A stretch of DNA of 27,584 nt from Longicatena sp. (GTDB lineage Bacteria; Bacillota_I; Bacilli_A; Erysipelotrichales; Erysipelotrichaceae): assembly GCA_020025055.1 (NCBI GenBank), contig JAHHST010000005.1, forward strand, positions 1 through 27,584, written 5' to 3'. The translations under genes and the position numbers were made by a program. The notes beneath the pieces were generated by a model that saw nothing but the letters and a program-made list of their open reading frames with translations, was not told the origin of the DNA and did no database searches. Shown here piece by piece: positions 16,613 through 25,271 of the stretch. Position 1 is the stretch's first letter; every line of letters begins with the position of its first letter.

Positions 16613-17528
16613 ATATATCTATTAAATCTGGTGTTATTTGTACATCTACATCTCCAAATTTTTTTCTTAATGCTTCTTCAGAACGAATCTTTAAATGCTG
16701 TAACTGTGTTACGTTTAACATGTTACTTGGAGATTTTATATACAACTCAATCCATAATTTACGCCCTGTTTGAATAATATCATAGAAAGTAATATCATAT
16801 ACATAATCATCAAACAATTCACTTGCACACTGTTTAATTTCTTCAACAATTTCATCTTCAGGGGCAAATAATACAATACTTTTTATCGATTCTTGGATCA
16901 TTTGAACTGGTTGAGGAAGCATGATAAAAGCAATCACAATTGCGATTATTTGATCCACATAAGGAGATAACATTGCCCAGCTTGTTCTTTCTAACAAAGA
17001 ACCAATGAAAAAGGCAAGTCCAACTCCAATACTACTAAATACATCAATCTTCCAACCCACAATTTCAGCATCTACTAAAATTGAATTTTGATTTTTATTC
17101 ATATGCAATAAAAGAAATAATATAATTGCAGAAATGATAGCCAACATAAATTCGAAATAACCAATTAATTGATGATCGGTACGATTTCCGCCATGAATCA
17201 TCATCTGTACATTGGAAAAGATCAAACCAACTGTAACTGCAATTAATAGTAGCCCCTTACCAAGAATAAGCAAAGATTCTACTTGCGAATATCCAAATGG
17301 TTTTCTTTCACTAACCGGTTTATAAAACAATGGTATTAAAAACACAACTAAGCCTAAGACTACTGCTTCTGCAAAATCGTAAATACTATCCATTAAAACA
17401 GCCTGTGAGTTTACATAAAAAGCCATTAAAATTTCTATAACCGCAAACATGACCCCTGCATAAACAGGTATTTTCATCATTTGCTTTTCATTCATCATTT
17501 GTTTTTCTCGTTTTGATTTTCTACTCAT
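16611..17528 (-). CDS. Cation diffusion facilitator (CDF) family transporter
   Basis: The 305-residue membrane protein has about six hydrophobic helices (residues about 20-220) and a roughly 85-residue cytoplasmic C-terminal domain, the CDF layout. CDF proteins export divalent metals (Zn, Fe, Mn, Co) in exchange for protons. Helix 2 has the metal-site D47-x3-D51 pair (LMDSIYD). In helix 5 the second pair is incomplete: D162 is present, but the position four before it, usually His or Asp, is G158 (GWKID). The metal cannot be assigned and transport may be atypical. It ends an operon with YhaM and the glycosyltransferase. The ATG has no good Shine-Dalgarno of its own and overlaps the stop of a 16-codon ORF, suggesting coupled initiation. 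Confidence 0.85.
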   Translation of the reverse strand: MSRKSKREKQMMNEKQMMKIPVYAGVMFAVIEILMAFYVNSQAVLMDSIYDFAEAVVLGLVVFLIPLFYKPVSERKPFGYSQVESLLILGKGLLLIAVTVGLIFSNVQMMIHGGNRTDHQLIGYFEFMLAIISAIILFLLLHMNKNQNSILVDAEIVGWKIDVFSSIGVGLAFFIGSLLERTSWAMLSPYVDQIIAIVIAFIMLPQPVQMIQESIKSIVLFAPEDEIVEEIKQCASELFDDYVYDITFYDIIQTGRKLWIELYIKSPSNMLNVTQLQHLKIRSEEALRKKFGDVDVQITPDLIDI

Positions 17529-17575
17529 ATTATCAATGACCCATATACTGATTTTAACTGATCTATATCATCCAT
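17525..17575 (-). CDS. 16-residue ORF overlapping the CDF start
   Basis: After AAAAGGAAG, an ATG opens a 16-codon frame (MDDIDQLKSVYGSLII) whose TGA stop overlaps the ATG of the CDF gene (ATGA). The CDF gene lacks a clear ribosome site, so this ORF may bring ribosomes to it by termination-reinitiation. It fills most of the 69 bases between YhaM and CDF. It is too short to prove; the peptide resembles nothing I know. Confidence 0.4.
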   Translation of the reverse strand: MDDIDQLKSVYGSLII

Positions 17576-17597
17576 ATAAAATCTTCCTTTTCTATCC

Positions 17598-18536
17598 TTA
17601 CTTTAGGTTATGTTTATAAAAAGAACGATTTTCTAAAGCAAAAATACGAGGAGTAAAACTTCCAACCTCTACACCATTCATTGCTTTTTCCAATGTTTGC
17701 ATTCGAGCATCAATATTATCAATTAAATATAACATCTCTGCCTCAGGAATCATTGGTAACACTGGTGAGCCATATTCATACTTACCATGATGAGATAAAA
17801 CCATATGACGAAGTAATGTGATTTCTTCCCCATCAATATCTAATTCTATTGCTTTTTCTTCAATCATACTTTGCATAATACTAATATGACCTAACAATTT
17901 TCCTTGCATAGTATATTCTGTTACAACTGCACCTGATAATTCAATCAATTTTCCAATATCATGAAGAATCACTCCTGAAATCATCAAATCTCTATTTAAT
18001 AAAGAATATTGATTGCATACTGCATCTGCCATATGCAACATTCCTAAAACATGTGTTGCAAGTCCACTTACAAAGTCATGATGATTTTTCATAGCTGCTG
18101 GATACACAAAAAAATCATGTTCATATTGTTTTAAAAATGCTTTGGTGATTTCTTTCATTTTCGAATTTTGAATACGGTCTGCATAAGCATGTATTTCATT
18201 ATATAATACATCTTTTTCAATCGGACCCATTTTTACAAAATCCCATAATTCATAAGAACCTTCCTCTAAGATTTCTAAATGATTTACACGAAACTGTAAC
18301 TGTTTTTGATGACATAATACATCTCCTGTTGCTTTGACAACACTTCCTGCATGATATTCATGTAATAAATTTTCTGGTACATTCCAATATTTTGCATCCA
18401 TATTTCCTGTTTTATCTTGGAATTGAAATGATAAATACGGAGCTCCTTTTGCTGTAACTCCTTTATTGACTTGAAGTAGTAACACCGTTATTTCACCATG
18501 ATATCCATCCTCAAGTTGTACAATTGTTTTACTCAT
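17598..18536 (-). CDS. yhaM: 3'-5' exoribonuclease YhaM
   Basis: YhaM degrades RNA from the 3' end and in streptococci trims transcripts just after terminators. At 312 residues it matches B. subtilis YhaM in length. An OB-fold domain spans about residues 10-90, then an HD domain: H152/H153, H162 and HDIGK at 192-196, with a later LSHHGKYEYGSP near 248. Metal-dependent phosphodiester hydrolysis is expected. The ATG overlaps the end of the glycosyltransferase-RecX gene by 8 bases and has GGAG seven bases upstream, so the two are translationally coupled. Confidence 0.93.
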   Translation of the reverse strand: MSKTIVQLEDGYHGEITVLLLQVNKGVTAKGAPYLSFQFQDKTGNMDAKYWNVPENLLHEYHAGSVVKATGDVLCHQKQLQFRVNHLEILEEGSYELWDFVKMGPIEKDVLYNEIHAYADRIQNSKMKEITKAFLKQYEHDFFVYPAAMKNHHDFVSGLATHVLGMLHMADAVCNQYSLLNRDLMISGVILHDIGKLIELSGAVVTEYTMQGKLLGHISIMQSMIEEKAIELDIDGEEITLLRHMVLSHHGKYEYGSPVLPMIPEAEMLYLIDNIDARMQTLEKAMNGVEVGSFTPRIFALENRSFYKHNLK

Positions 18537-20505
18537 TGTTCCACTCCATTTCTTCTAATTTATTAATAACTTTTTCACGTTGAAATCCTTTTTGTACACA
18601 ATACATAACAATTTTATAACGCAATTGATTTCCTTGAAAACGTCTTGCATAATTTCGTTGTGCTTTTAAAATCGTTTTCTCTAATGCAGCATTTTCATCT
18701 TCATTTGTAAAATCAAGTAATTTCATACATTCTGTAGCAACACCCATATCAAATCCTTGCAACATTAATTTCTTTAAAATCGTCTTTTTCTTCATACTAA
18801 TAGACTTATCTTTTACCGAAATCATTAGCTTTTCTGCCATGCGTTTTGCTTTATCTACTTCTAAATTATCATCATAGTTCATTAACGCTTTATCAACAAC
18901 TTCAGGATCTACACCTTTTGCAATCATCACTCTTCTAATTTTTATTTTTCCAGTAAGTGAAAATTGCATACTATCCATTTTATCACAAACATATCGATAA
19001 TCATTGATATAACCTTTTTCTTCTAGCTCATCTAATATTGATTGAGCACTATCTTTACTTAGCCCAGATATATGATTGAAATAGGTTTCCATTTCTTTTC
19101 TTGTATAATCTTTAATACGTAATTTACGAATGGCAGAACGATATGCCTCTAATGAAATTTCTTTACGTTGAAAATCCGCAACTGCATAACGATCTAACAT
19201 AGCATGTAAACGAATCTTATACGTAAAATAATCTTCTAAACTAATTAAAATATGCAATGGTTGATCATCTTTATCATTTTCTACATAAATTCGTACATAA
19301 TCATCTAACATTTTGATTCTTACTACTTCATATGCATCTTCAAAATCATCAATGGCTTGATAATATACTGAAATTACCTTTGAATAAAAAACATTGGAAT
19401 CATATTGAATTACTTTTTCTTTTGCACGTTTTCTAAATGCATCCCTTTCTTCTTCAGATAATTCAAAAAAGCAATCTAATTTTTCAGCAAATTCTTGTGG
19501 AGTTTCAAATAAAAAACCACTATCGTTTTCAATAACTAAATCTTTTAGTACATCATCAGGACGAGCAAATACTGGTAACTCACAAGCTAATGACTCAATA
19601 TATGTCATACCTTGTGTTTCAGTTAAAGATGCTGAAACAAAGCAATCTGCACATGCATAATATAATGGTACTTCATCTCTTGTCTTTTTATCCGTAAATA
19701 TTACTTTATCTTCTAAATGATAATTCTTTACCATTTCTTGTAACTCTGGTAATTGTGGACCTCCTCCAACAATCATTAATTTTGTCTTTGGATTTTTAAC
19801 ATATCGAAATCCTTCAATAGGAACATCGATACTTTTTTCTTGTGCAATACGACCTACAAACACAATTACATTTTCATCCTCTTGAATTCCATATTGATGA
19901 CGGATTTCTTTTACTTTCTCCATATCAATATTTCTGCGATTAAATTTTTCAAAATTTAATCCTGTTGGAATCACATAAATTGGTGTTTTTACTCCATATT
20001 TTTGTAATGTTTCTTTTGTCTTTTGACTTGGAGAAATGACTGCTTGAGCACTGTCTGAAATCATTCTAGAAAATGTAGAAACCATTTTCTTTGATACTTT
20101 CTCCACTTCATCTAATTCAAATCGATTAATATAATGCGTATAATCTTCATACATCGTATGATATGTTGTAACGACTGGAATATTTAAATATTTGGCAACA
20201 ATTCGTCCAAACATACCTACACCAAATTCTGTATGAACATGAATCACATCTAAGTTCATCTTACGTATTTCTTCTTTTGCAGCAAAATGATATGGTGTAG
20301 ACAATTTATATCCATATAGCCATTTCAACTCTAATCCAGGTAATCTTAATACATTCCCTTCTTTTTTCATTCTAGCTGCTTTATGATTTGTAATAACATA
20401 CACATCATGTCCATTCTTTTCAAGCTCTTTCTGTAATGTAACTATACTAGAAACAACCCCGTTAATATCTGGTGTATATGTATCTGTAAATAACCCTATT
20501 CGCAT
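18529..20505 (-). CDS. GT4 glycosyltransferase fused to a RecX-like domain
   Basis: The 658-residue protein has two unrelated parts. Residues 1-390 are a family-4 glycosyltransferase of GT-B fold: N-terminal DTYTPDINGVVSS, HVHTEFGVG near 90, VGRIAQEKS near 217, and the nucleotide-sugar E-x7-E motif E296...E304. It resembles diacylglycerol glucosyltransferases of Firmicutes, so membrane glycolipid synthesis is plausible. After a linker (390-450), residues about 451-656 carry repeated three-helix units of RecX type, such as LRIKDYTRKEMETYF, ILDELEEKGYINDYRY, and MIAKGVDPEVVDKAL. RecX proteins bind and inhibit RecA filaments. The frame is continuous with no internal stop. The Shine-Dalgarno is AGAGGT. 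It overlaps both neighbours (10 and 8 bases). The role of the RecX part here is unknown. Confidence 0.88.
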   Translation of the reverse strand: MRIGLFTDTYTPDINGVVSSIVTLQKELEKNGHDVYVITNHKAARMKKEGNVLRLPGLELKWLYGYKLSTPYHFAAKEEIRKMNLDVIHVHTEFGVGMFGRIVAKYLNIPVVTTYHTMYEDYTHYINRFELDEVEKVSKKMVSTFSRMISDSAQAVISPSQKTKETLQKYGVKTPIYVIPTGLNFEKFNRRNIDMEKVKEIRHQYGIQEDENVIVFVGRIAQEKSIDVPIEGFRYVKNPKTKLMIVGGGPQLPELQEMVKNYHLEDKVIFTDKKTRDEVPLYYACADCFVSASLTETQGMTYIESLACELPVFARPDDVLKDLVIENDSGFLFETPQEFAEKLDCFFELSEEERDAFRKRAKEKVIQYDSNVFYSKVISVYYQAIDDFEDAYEVVRIKMLDDYVRIYVENDKDDQPLHILISLEDYFTYKIRLHAMLDRYAVADFQRKEISLEAYRSAIRKLRIKDYTRKEMETYFNHISGLSKDSAQSILDELEEKGYINDYRYVCDKMDSMQFSLTGKIKIRRVMIAKGVDPEVVDKALMNYDDNLEVDKAKRMAEKLMISVKDKSISMKKKTILKKLMLQGFDMGVATECMKLLDFTNEDENAALEKTILKAQRNYARRFQGNQLRYKIVMYCVQKGFQREKVINKLEEMEWNNE

Positions 20506-21560
20506 ATATCTACCTCTTTATCTTTCAACCATTTTTCTTTTGCATATCTACGCTTTAAAACAAGGAACACAATTGCTCCTACAAGCATTACCATATGATA
20601 TGTCGAAAATCTCCATAAAATCATAACTCCACTCGCAAGCGCAGCATTTTTTACAACCGGTAAGAATAACGCTGTAAAAACAAGCTCAGTTCCTCCACTT
20701 GCACCAGGAATTGGAATAAATGCATTCGCAATCAATACAAAGCTAGATAAAGCTAAGCAATCAACAAAGCGATTCATTCCAACATCGACACCCATCGCTT
20801 TCATAATAAAAAATGGTAAAACAAATTGAATTGTCATTCTTAAGACATTCAATAAAAAAGCTTTTAATATCAATCTCTTTTCGTGTTTTAATGTTTTTAT
20901 TTCCTTTACAAAAGATTCAATTTGAATATTCCAACCCTCTAATACTTTTTCTTTATTTTTAATAATAGAAAGCTTACTTAACAATTTCACAAGCCATTGT
21001 GAACATTTTATATATATCTTTGGAAATAAAGCAACCGTCCATAATACAAAAATTACCCCAACATTTAATAAATAACCAATGATAATCGGATAAAACCATG
21101 CACCAATCAAATCCATAAAATGTTGTGAACGCACAAAAAATAAAATTGTCACATAGATCATCATGGTTGTTTGATATACGATAAAATCTGCCCATAAAAT
21201 ACTTGCACCATCGCTATATTTTATTCCTTGTTTTTTCAATATATATGCCTGTGCAAATTGTCCTCCAGTAGCACTTGGTGTAATTCCACTAAAAAACATT
21301 CCTACAAATCCTGTCGCAATTCCATCTTTATATGTATAATCTTTTTTATTACGCTTTGCAAACGTAGCAATAATGCAACCTACCACGCAAGCATAAATAA
21401 TTCCCCATAGCATAATAATAATAAACCAAGTTAAACTCATTTGGCGAAGTAACGCCATCACTTCCCGGTAATGATCTTTTAATGCAAACCACAAAGCGAT
21501 TGCTGTTAAACCAATGATTAACAAAAAGTTTAAAATGTAACTTTTCATTGAATCTTTCAT
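20496..21560 (-). CDS. LPG-synthase-TM / YbhN-family membrane protein
   Basis: The 354-residue integral membrane protein has about eight hydrophobic helices and family landmarks TPSATGGQFAQAY near residue 80 and IPIPGASGGTELVF near 285. These are characteristic of the lysylphosphatidylglycerol-synthase transmembrane (UPF0104) family, often flippases or lipid-modifying partners. The aminoacyl-transferase domain of MprF is absent. Pairing with a GT4 lipid glycosyltransferase directly downstream (10-base overlap) suggests glycolipid or lipid-linked glycan handling. I start at the ATG at 21560, seven bases after AGAGG; an ATG at 21566 abuts the ribosome site. First gene of the operon after the 21685 promoter. 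Confidence 0.88.
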   Translation of the reverse strand: MKDSMKSYILNFLLIIGLTAIALWFALKDHYREVMALLRQMSLTWFIIIMLWGIIYACVVGCIIATFAKRNKKDYTYKDGIATGFVGMFFSGITPSATGGQFAQAYILKKQGIKYSDGASILWADFIVYQTTMMIYVTILFFVRSQHFMDLIGAWFYPIIIGYLLNVGVIFVLWTVALFPKIYIKCSQWLVKLLSKLSIIKNKEKVLEGWNIQIESFVKEIKTLKHEKRLILKAFLLNVLRMTIQFVLPFFIMKAMGVDVGMNRFVDCLALSSFVLIANAFIPIPGASGGTELVFTALFLPVVKNAALASGVMILWRFSTYHMVMLVGAIVFLVLKRRYAKEKWLKDKEVDICE

Positions 21561-21684
21561 AAACATTCCTCTTTTATAATTTTACGTTTTAATTTTATAA
21601 ATTTATTTTTATATAAACTTCAAACGATTCTTCTTCCATACACTTAAAATTACGCTATTAAAAAAAATAGTAATTAACATAGGT

Positions 21685-21713
21685 ATTATATCATAAATCC
21701 ACCTATAGAACAA
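21685..21713 (-). promoter_or_regulatory. Promoter of the flippase/glycosyltransferase operon
   Basis: On the minus strand TTGTTC (21708-21713), 17-base spacer, TATAAT (21685-21690). The -35 starts immediately after the stop of the upstream gene at 21715. The inferred leader is about 115 bases and includes an imperfect hairpin (AATTACTATT / AATAGCGTAATT). Confidence 0.65.
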
Positions 21714-21714
21714 T

Positions 21715-22185
21715 TTATCCAAGTGATTCAAGACTTTGATAAAGCGCGTTTACATGAAGAAGTGCACGATACAATCTTCGATACAACGTACTCTCCACAA
21801 TATCACCTTGATGCATTAAAATAACCTTTTTATCTCTATTACGAACATATAAATCTAATAATAATTCTCTTTCTAACTCAGGCAACTGCATAATAATTTG
21901 TAAAAGCATATAAGCATGCATATGTCGTTCATTATGTTTTAGTTTACGATTTTGCATTCTTTCCATTGCCTTTAAAACCGGTTCAAATTGATTATGTTGA
22001 TCCTTTGATACGTGAATAATACTTTTTGTATAGTGCAAATAATCCACCACATCATCCTCTACTTGTAAAGAATCGCAATCCTTATGATATAGTGCACTAT
22101 GTAAACGTAATTCCTGTGTATATTGTTTTAAAAATTCCATTTCTTTTTTCATTTCAACGATAATTTGCTTTTCTATTTGATTCAT
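21715..22185 (-). CDS. Hypothetical protein with sigma region-4-like C-terminus
   Basis: The 156-residue protein has no family I can name with confidence. Residues 1-95 are helical and charged, with many His and Met residues. Residues about 101-146 (LPELERELLLDLYVRN, then HQGDIVESTLYRRLYRALLHV) have the rhythm of a sigma-70 region 4 helix-turn-helix, as in ArpU-like phage regulators, but no region 2 is present. It could be a DNA-binding regulator. The Shine-Dalgarno GGAGGATAAGTT is strong. It sits 72 bases after the IMPase gene without an obvious own promoter, so it may be the last gene of the VanZ-IMPase unit. No phage genes surround it. Confidence 0.6.
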   Translation of the reverse strand: MNQIEKQIIVEMKKEMEFLKQYTQELRLHSALYHKDCDSLQVEDDVVDYLHYTKSIIHVSKDQHNQFEPVLKAMERMQNRKLKHNERHMHAYMLLQIIMQLPELERELLLDLYVRNRDKKVILMHQGDIVESTLYRRLYRALLHVNALYQSLESLG

Positions 22186-22257
22186 AACTTATCCTCCATC
22201 ATAATGTCATACGACAAAATGATGAAAAATACGTTAAAATCTACAAATTACATATTT

Positions 22258-23118
22258 TTATTTATCTTGATTAAATTCTTTGAAGAATTCTGTTAAATCA
22301 TAACCACTAAAAATAGCCTCTTCTTGTCTACCAGATGCATTCCATAAAATCTTATGACCACAAAAATCATAAGCATTTCCACCTTGCATCTTTGATAAAA
22401 TTACCCCTAATAAAATATCTCTTAAATTCCGATTTACACAATAAGTCGCAAATGCTTCTTTTCTAGCACAAGCAAGAATGGCATCTGGACACCCTAATCC
22501 TTGTTCACTATCATCAATCACTTCATAACCTAGTTTTTGTAATTTATGAATAGTAGCTACATCTAATCGATCATTTTTATAAATACGTTTACTTTGATTT
22601 GTTACTTTTGGAAGAATATAATCTTCTCCTTCCTCAAACAATTGTAAAGAAGCTTGATGAAACACTTTTGTACCAATTCCTTTTACATACATATAAGCTT
22701 GATCTCTTGCAGGAAAGAATACAATTGCTAAAATAAAATCATACTTATAAGTAATTCCAGCACATATTGAAAAATTATTTTTTTGTTGAATATAAGGCAG
22801 TGTTCCATCAATAGGATCTAAAATGAGTGTGTAAGGTGCATCTTTTGCACAAAATAACTTTGTTGATTTTGTATCTTCCTCAGCATCTAACATCATTTCA
22901 TCTTTCACATATGGATAAATACTTTTCAAAAGCATTTCTTGAACCATTTCATCCACTTTTGTTTTTGCTTCACGCATGGCATAGTGAGCATCACTTTCTC
23001 CATTTCTTCGCAGTGTTTGTTTCCTTTCGTTTTGAATGCCTTCCTGTAATGCATTCGCAACTACAGAAGCCTGTTGCATAGCAAAAAACAAACGTTTCGC
23101 AATAAATTCTATATCCAT
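22258..23118 (-). CDS. Inositol-monophosphatase-family phosphatase
   Basis: The 286-residue metal-dependent sugar/nucleotide phosphatase is of the IMPase/CysQ/SuhB superfamily. The signature DPIDGT is at 101-106 (D101 and D104 metal ligands), an upstream acidic pair at E80/E81, and the C-terminal aspartate motif in RDILLGVILSKMQGG (D234) with the following GG. Substrates in the family include inositol phosphate, fructose bisphosphate and PAP, and none can be chosen here. The ATG has AGAGGAAT upstream and starts 2 bases after the stop of the VanZ-like gene, so the two form one operon. Confidence 0.88.
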   Translation of the reverse strand: MDIEFIAKRLFFAMQQASVVANALQEGIQNERKQTLRRNGESDAHYAMREAKTKVDEMVQEMLLKSIYPYVKDEMMLDAEEDTKSTKLFCAKDAPYTLILDPIDGTLPYIQQKNNFSICAGITYKYDFILAIVFFPARDQAYMYVKGIGTKVFHQASLQLFEEGEDYILPKVTNQSKRIYKNDRLDVATIHKLQKLGYEVIDDSEQGLGCPDAILACARKEAFATYCVNRNLRDILLGVILSKMQGGNAYDFCGHKILWNASGRQEEAIFSGYDLTEFFKEFNQDK

Positions 23119-23120
23119 CT

Positions 23121-23579
23121 TTATTCCTCTTTTCTATGTTTCAGATAAATAACTCCTTTTTTAATCCAATAAAAAATCCCTAATCCAATCATTGCCCCAA
23201 TAGCATCTACCAATACATCACGAATTTCTCCACTTCTTCCAATGACATATAATTGATGAAATTCATCTGTACAAGCATAAATTGTTGCCCCTATAAAAGC
23301 ATACAACCAAACGTTTTTCCATCCTGCTTCACATCCATACAAATAAAACAAAATAGCTAAGACTGCATATTCCCCCATATGTGCCATTTTACGAATTATA
23401 AAGCTGATTGCACTCCATATACTCATACTATCTTCCAATCCTAAATGAAAGATTGAACTAATTAAATAAATTACTTCATTGCTCATTGCTTGTGAATCAT
23501 CCGCAACTTGCGCAGACATATAAAAAATAAATAGCATCCAAAAAATACATAATATTCCCACTATATATTTCTTTTTCAT
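23121..23579 (-). CDS. VanZ-like membrane protein
   Basis: The 152-residue protein has four hydrophobic helices (about residues 5-22, 66-85, 92-108 and 122-140). The VanZ-family pattern is clear: RKMAHMGEYA at 63-72, ACTDEFHQLYVIGRSG near 102-117 and DVLVDAIGAMIG near 121-132. VanZ confers low-level teicoplanin resistance in enterococci, but most homologues, like this one outside a van cluster, have no known resistance role. It is first in an operon with the IMPase. The leader is very short: the -10 box ends about 15 bases before ATG, with GGTGATAG as ribosome site. Confidence 0.9.
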   Translation of the reverse strand: MKKKYIVGILCIFWMLFIFYMSAQVADDSQAMSNEVIYLISSIFHLGLEDSMSIWSAISFIIRKMAHMGEYAVLAILFYLYGCEAGWKNVWLYAFIGATIYACTDEFHQLYVIGRSGEIRDVLVDAIGAMIGLGIFYWIKKGVIYLKHRKEE

Positions 23580-23594
23580 TCTATCACCATATTA

Positions 23595-23623
23595 ATGATA
23601 AACGATTAAACAGGAACTTTCAA
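23595..23623 (-). promoter_or_regulatory. Promoter of the VanZ-IMPase operon
   Basis: On the minus strand TTGAAA (23618-23623), 17-base spacer, TATCAT (23595-23600), each five of six to consensus. A TTGACA just upstream of the chosen -35 has no -10 box at a usual distance. Confidence 0.6.
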
Positions 23624-23700
23624 TGTCAAAATTCTAACCATTTTGTAAGATTTTAAATACCAAATCTTATATTCTTACGAATTCATGCGAAATATCCAAA

Positions 23701-23733
23701 TAAAAAAGGTTATATTTTCAAAACTATAACCTT
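23701..23733 (-). terminator. Terminator of the ABC transporter operon
   Basis: On the minus strand AAGGTTATA / TATAACCTT forms a 9-bp perfect stem with a 10-nt loop, followed by TTTTTT. It lies 9 bases after the ATP-binding gene stop. Confidence 0.85.
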
Positions 23734-23741
23734 CCTTTATT

Positions 23742-24488
23742 TTATCTTTTTTGTAGACGATATCGTTTTAAGAATTCTTTTGTTCTCTCCTGTTGAGGAT
23801 TTTCAAAAATATCATGTGCACTTCCTTGCTCAGCAATGACACCCTTATCCATAAATACAACTCTTGTACTAATATCTTGAGCAAATGCCATTTCATGCGT
23901 TACGATAATCATTGTTAAACCTTCTTGAGCTAGTTGTTTCATAACGTCTAATACATCGGATACCATTTCTGGATCTAATGCACTTGTAGGTTCATCAAAT
24001 AATAAAATTTCTGGATTCATACATAATGCTCTTGCAATCGCAACACGCTGTTTTTGCCCACCAGACAATTGTGTACTACTTGAATTCGCAAAAGCATCCA
24101 TACCAACTTTTTGAAGATTCTTCATCGCAATATTTTTTGCATCTTCTTTATTACGTTTTAATACTTTAACTTGTCCAATCATACAATTTTCTAATACTGT
24201 TTTATTATTGAATAGATTAAATGATTGAAATACCATTCCTACATGTGTACGATACTCATTAACATTCATAGATTGATCTAAAATATTTTTATCATGATAA
24301 TAAATTTCTCCAGAATCTGGTAATTCAAGTAAATTTATACAACGAAGTAAAGTTGATTTACCACTTCCGCTTGATCCAATAATCGTAATGACTTCGCCTG
24401 CATCACAATGAAAATCTATGTCTTTTAATACTTCTAAAGAACCAAAATGCTTCTTTAAATGTCTTATATCTAATATTTTTTCACTCAT
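23742..24488 (-). CDS. Amino-acid ABC transporter ATP-binding protein (probably lysine)
   Basis: This is the cytoplasmic ATPase of a polar amino-acid importer (GlnQ/HisP class), 248 residues. Walker [10 protein letters not shown] is at 38-46, signature LSGGQ at 141-145, Walker B with D-loop [11 protein letters not shown] at 162-172, and the switch histidine in VTHEM near 196. All residues needed for hydrolysis are present. It is the third gene after the binding protein and permease, 2 bases after the permease stop, with a ribosome site inside the permease end. The lysine riboswitch ahead of the operon suggests lysine as substrate. Confidence 0.94.
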   Translation of the reverse strand: MSEKILDIRHLKKHFGSLEVLKDIDFHCDAGEVITIIGSSGSGKSTLLRCINLLELPDSGEIYYHDKNILDQSMNVNEYRTHVGMVFQSFNLFNNKTVLENCMIGQVKVLKRNKEDAKNIAMKNLQKVGMDAFANSSSTQLSGGQKQRVAIARALCMNPEILLFDEPTSALDPEMVSDVLDVMKQLAQEGLTMIIVTHEMAFAQDISTRVVFMDKGVIAEQGSAHDIFENPQQERTKEFLKRYRLQKR

Positions 24489-24490
24489 TC

Positions 24491-25252
24491 TTATTTACCT
24501 GCCTTTGTTGGAACACTTTGACTTGAAGGATAAGATGTTTTTGGCATATTCATTTTCTTTTCAATATAAGTCAAAATCAATGTAGCTAAACTTGTCAATA
24601 ATAAATAAATTACACATGTTACTAAGAATGTTTCTGTAAATAATCCCATTGTACCTGCAACTGATGTTGTTTGGAAAAACAATTCTACTACACCAATAAC
24701 ATTCAACATAGAACTATCTTTAATATTTACAATAAATTCATTTCCAATCGATGGGAACGAATTACGAATTGCTTGTGGTAACACAATATAAATCATAGTT
24801 TGAATATTCGTCATTCCTAAACTTCTTGCACCTTCAATTTGTCCTTTATCCACAGACTGGATTCCAGAACGAATGATTTCACACATATAAGCACCTGTAT
24901 TTACAGAAATAATAACTACTCCAGCAATACTTGCTGTCCATCCAAGAATTGGACGTAATCCGTAATAGAAGAACATTGCTTGTACCATCATTGGTGTTCC
25001 TCTAAAGAACCAAACATATAAAGAAACGATTGCATGTAATACGCGTTTCAAACCTTTTACAAACGCATTATCATTTACTTCAATTTCAATAGCACGAATA
25101 CCACCAAAAATTAAACCAATACATAATCCTAATAACGTACCTAATAACGCTAGATATAAAGTTGTTTTTACACCATACCAAAAGATTGCACGGTTACTTT
25201 CAAATATATACCAAGCAGAAGATAAGGTACTACTCATATCTGCCATAGCCAT
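24491..25252 (-). CDS. Amino-acid ABC transporter permease (probably lysine)
   Basis: This is the membrane subunit of the importer, about 253 residues with five to six hydrophobic helices. The HisMQ-type ABC coupling motif is [28 protein letters not shown] near residues 140-167. Only one permease gene is present, so a homodimer is expected. The ATG at 25252 is chosen, about eight bases after AGAGG; an in-frame GTG at 25258 is only about three bases from it. Operon neighbours: binding protein upstream, ATPase downstream. Confidence 0.92.
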   Translation of the reverse strand: MAMADMSSTLSSAWYIFESNRAIFWYGVKTTLYLALLGTLLGLCIGLIFGGIRAIEIEVNDNAFVKGLKRVLHAIVSLYVWFFRGTPMMVQAMFFYYGLRPILGWTASIAGVVIISVNTGAYMCEIIRSGIQSVDKGQIEGARSLGMTNIQTMIYIVLPQAIRNSFPSIGNEFIVNIKDSSMLNVIGVVELFFQTTSVAGTMGLFTETFLVTCVIYLLLTSLATLILTYIEKKMNMPKTSYPSSQSVPTKAGK

Positions 25253-25271
25253 TTTCACTTACCTCTATCTA

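Noticed and set aside
21715..22185. Phage remnant
   Set aside because: The protein recalls phage regulators, but no integrase, capsid, portal or attachment-site repeat is seen nearby.
23121..23579. Glycopeptide-resistance cluster
   Set aside because: Only a VanZ-like gene is present; no vanHAX, vanRS or vanY neighbours.
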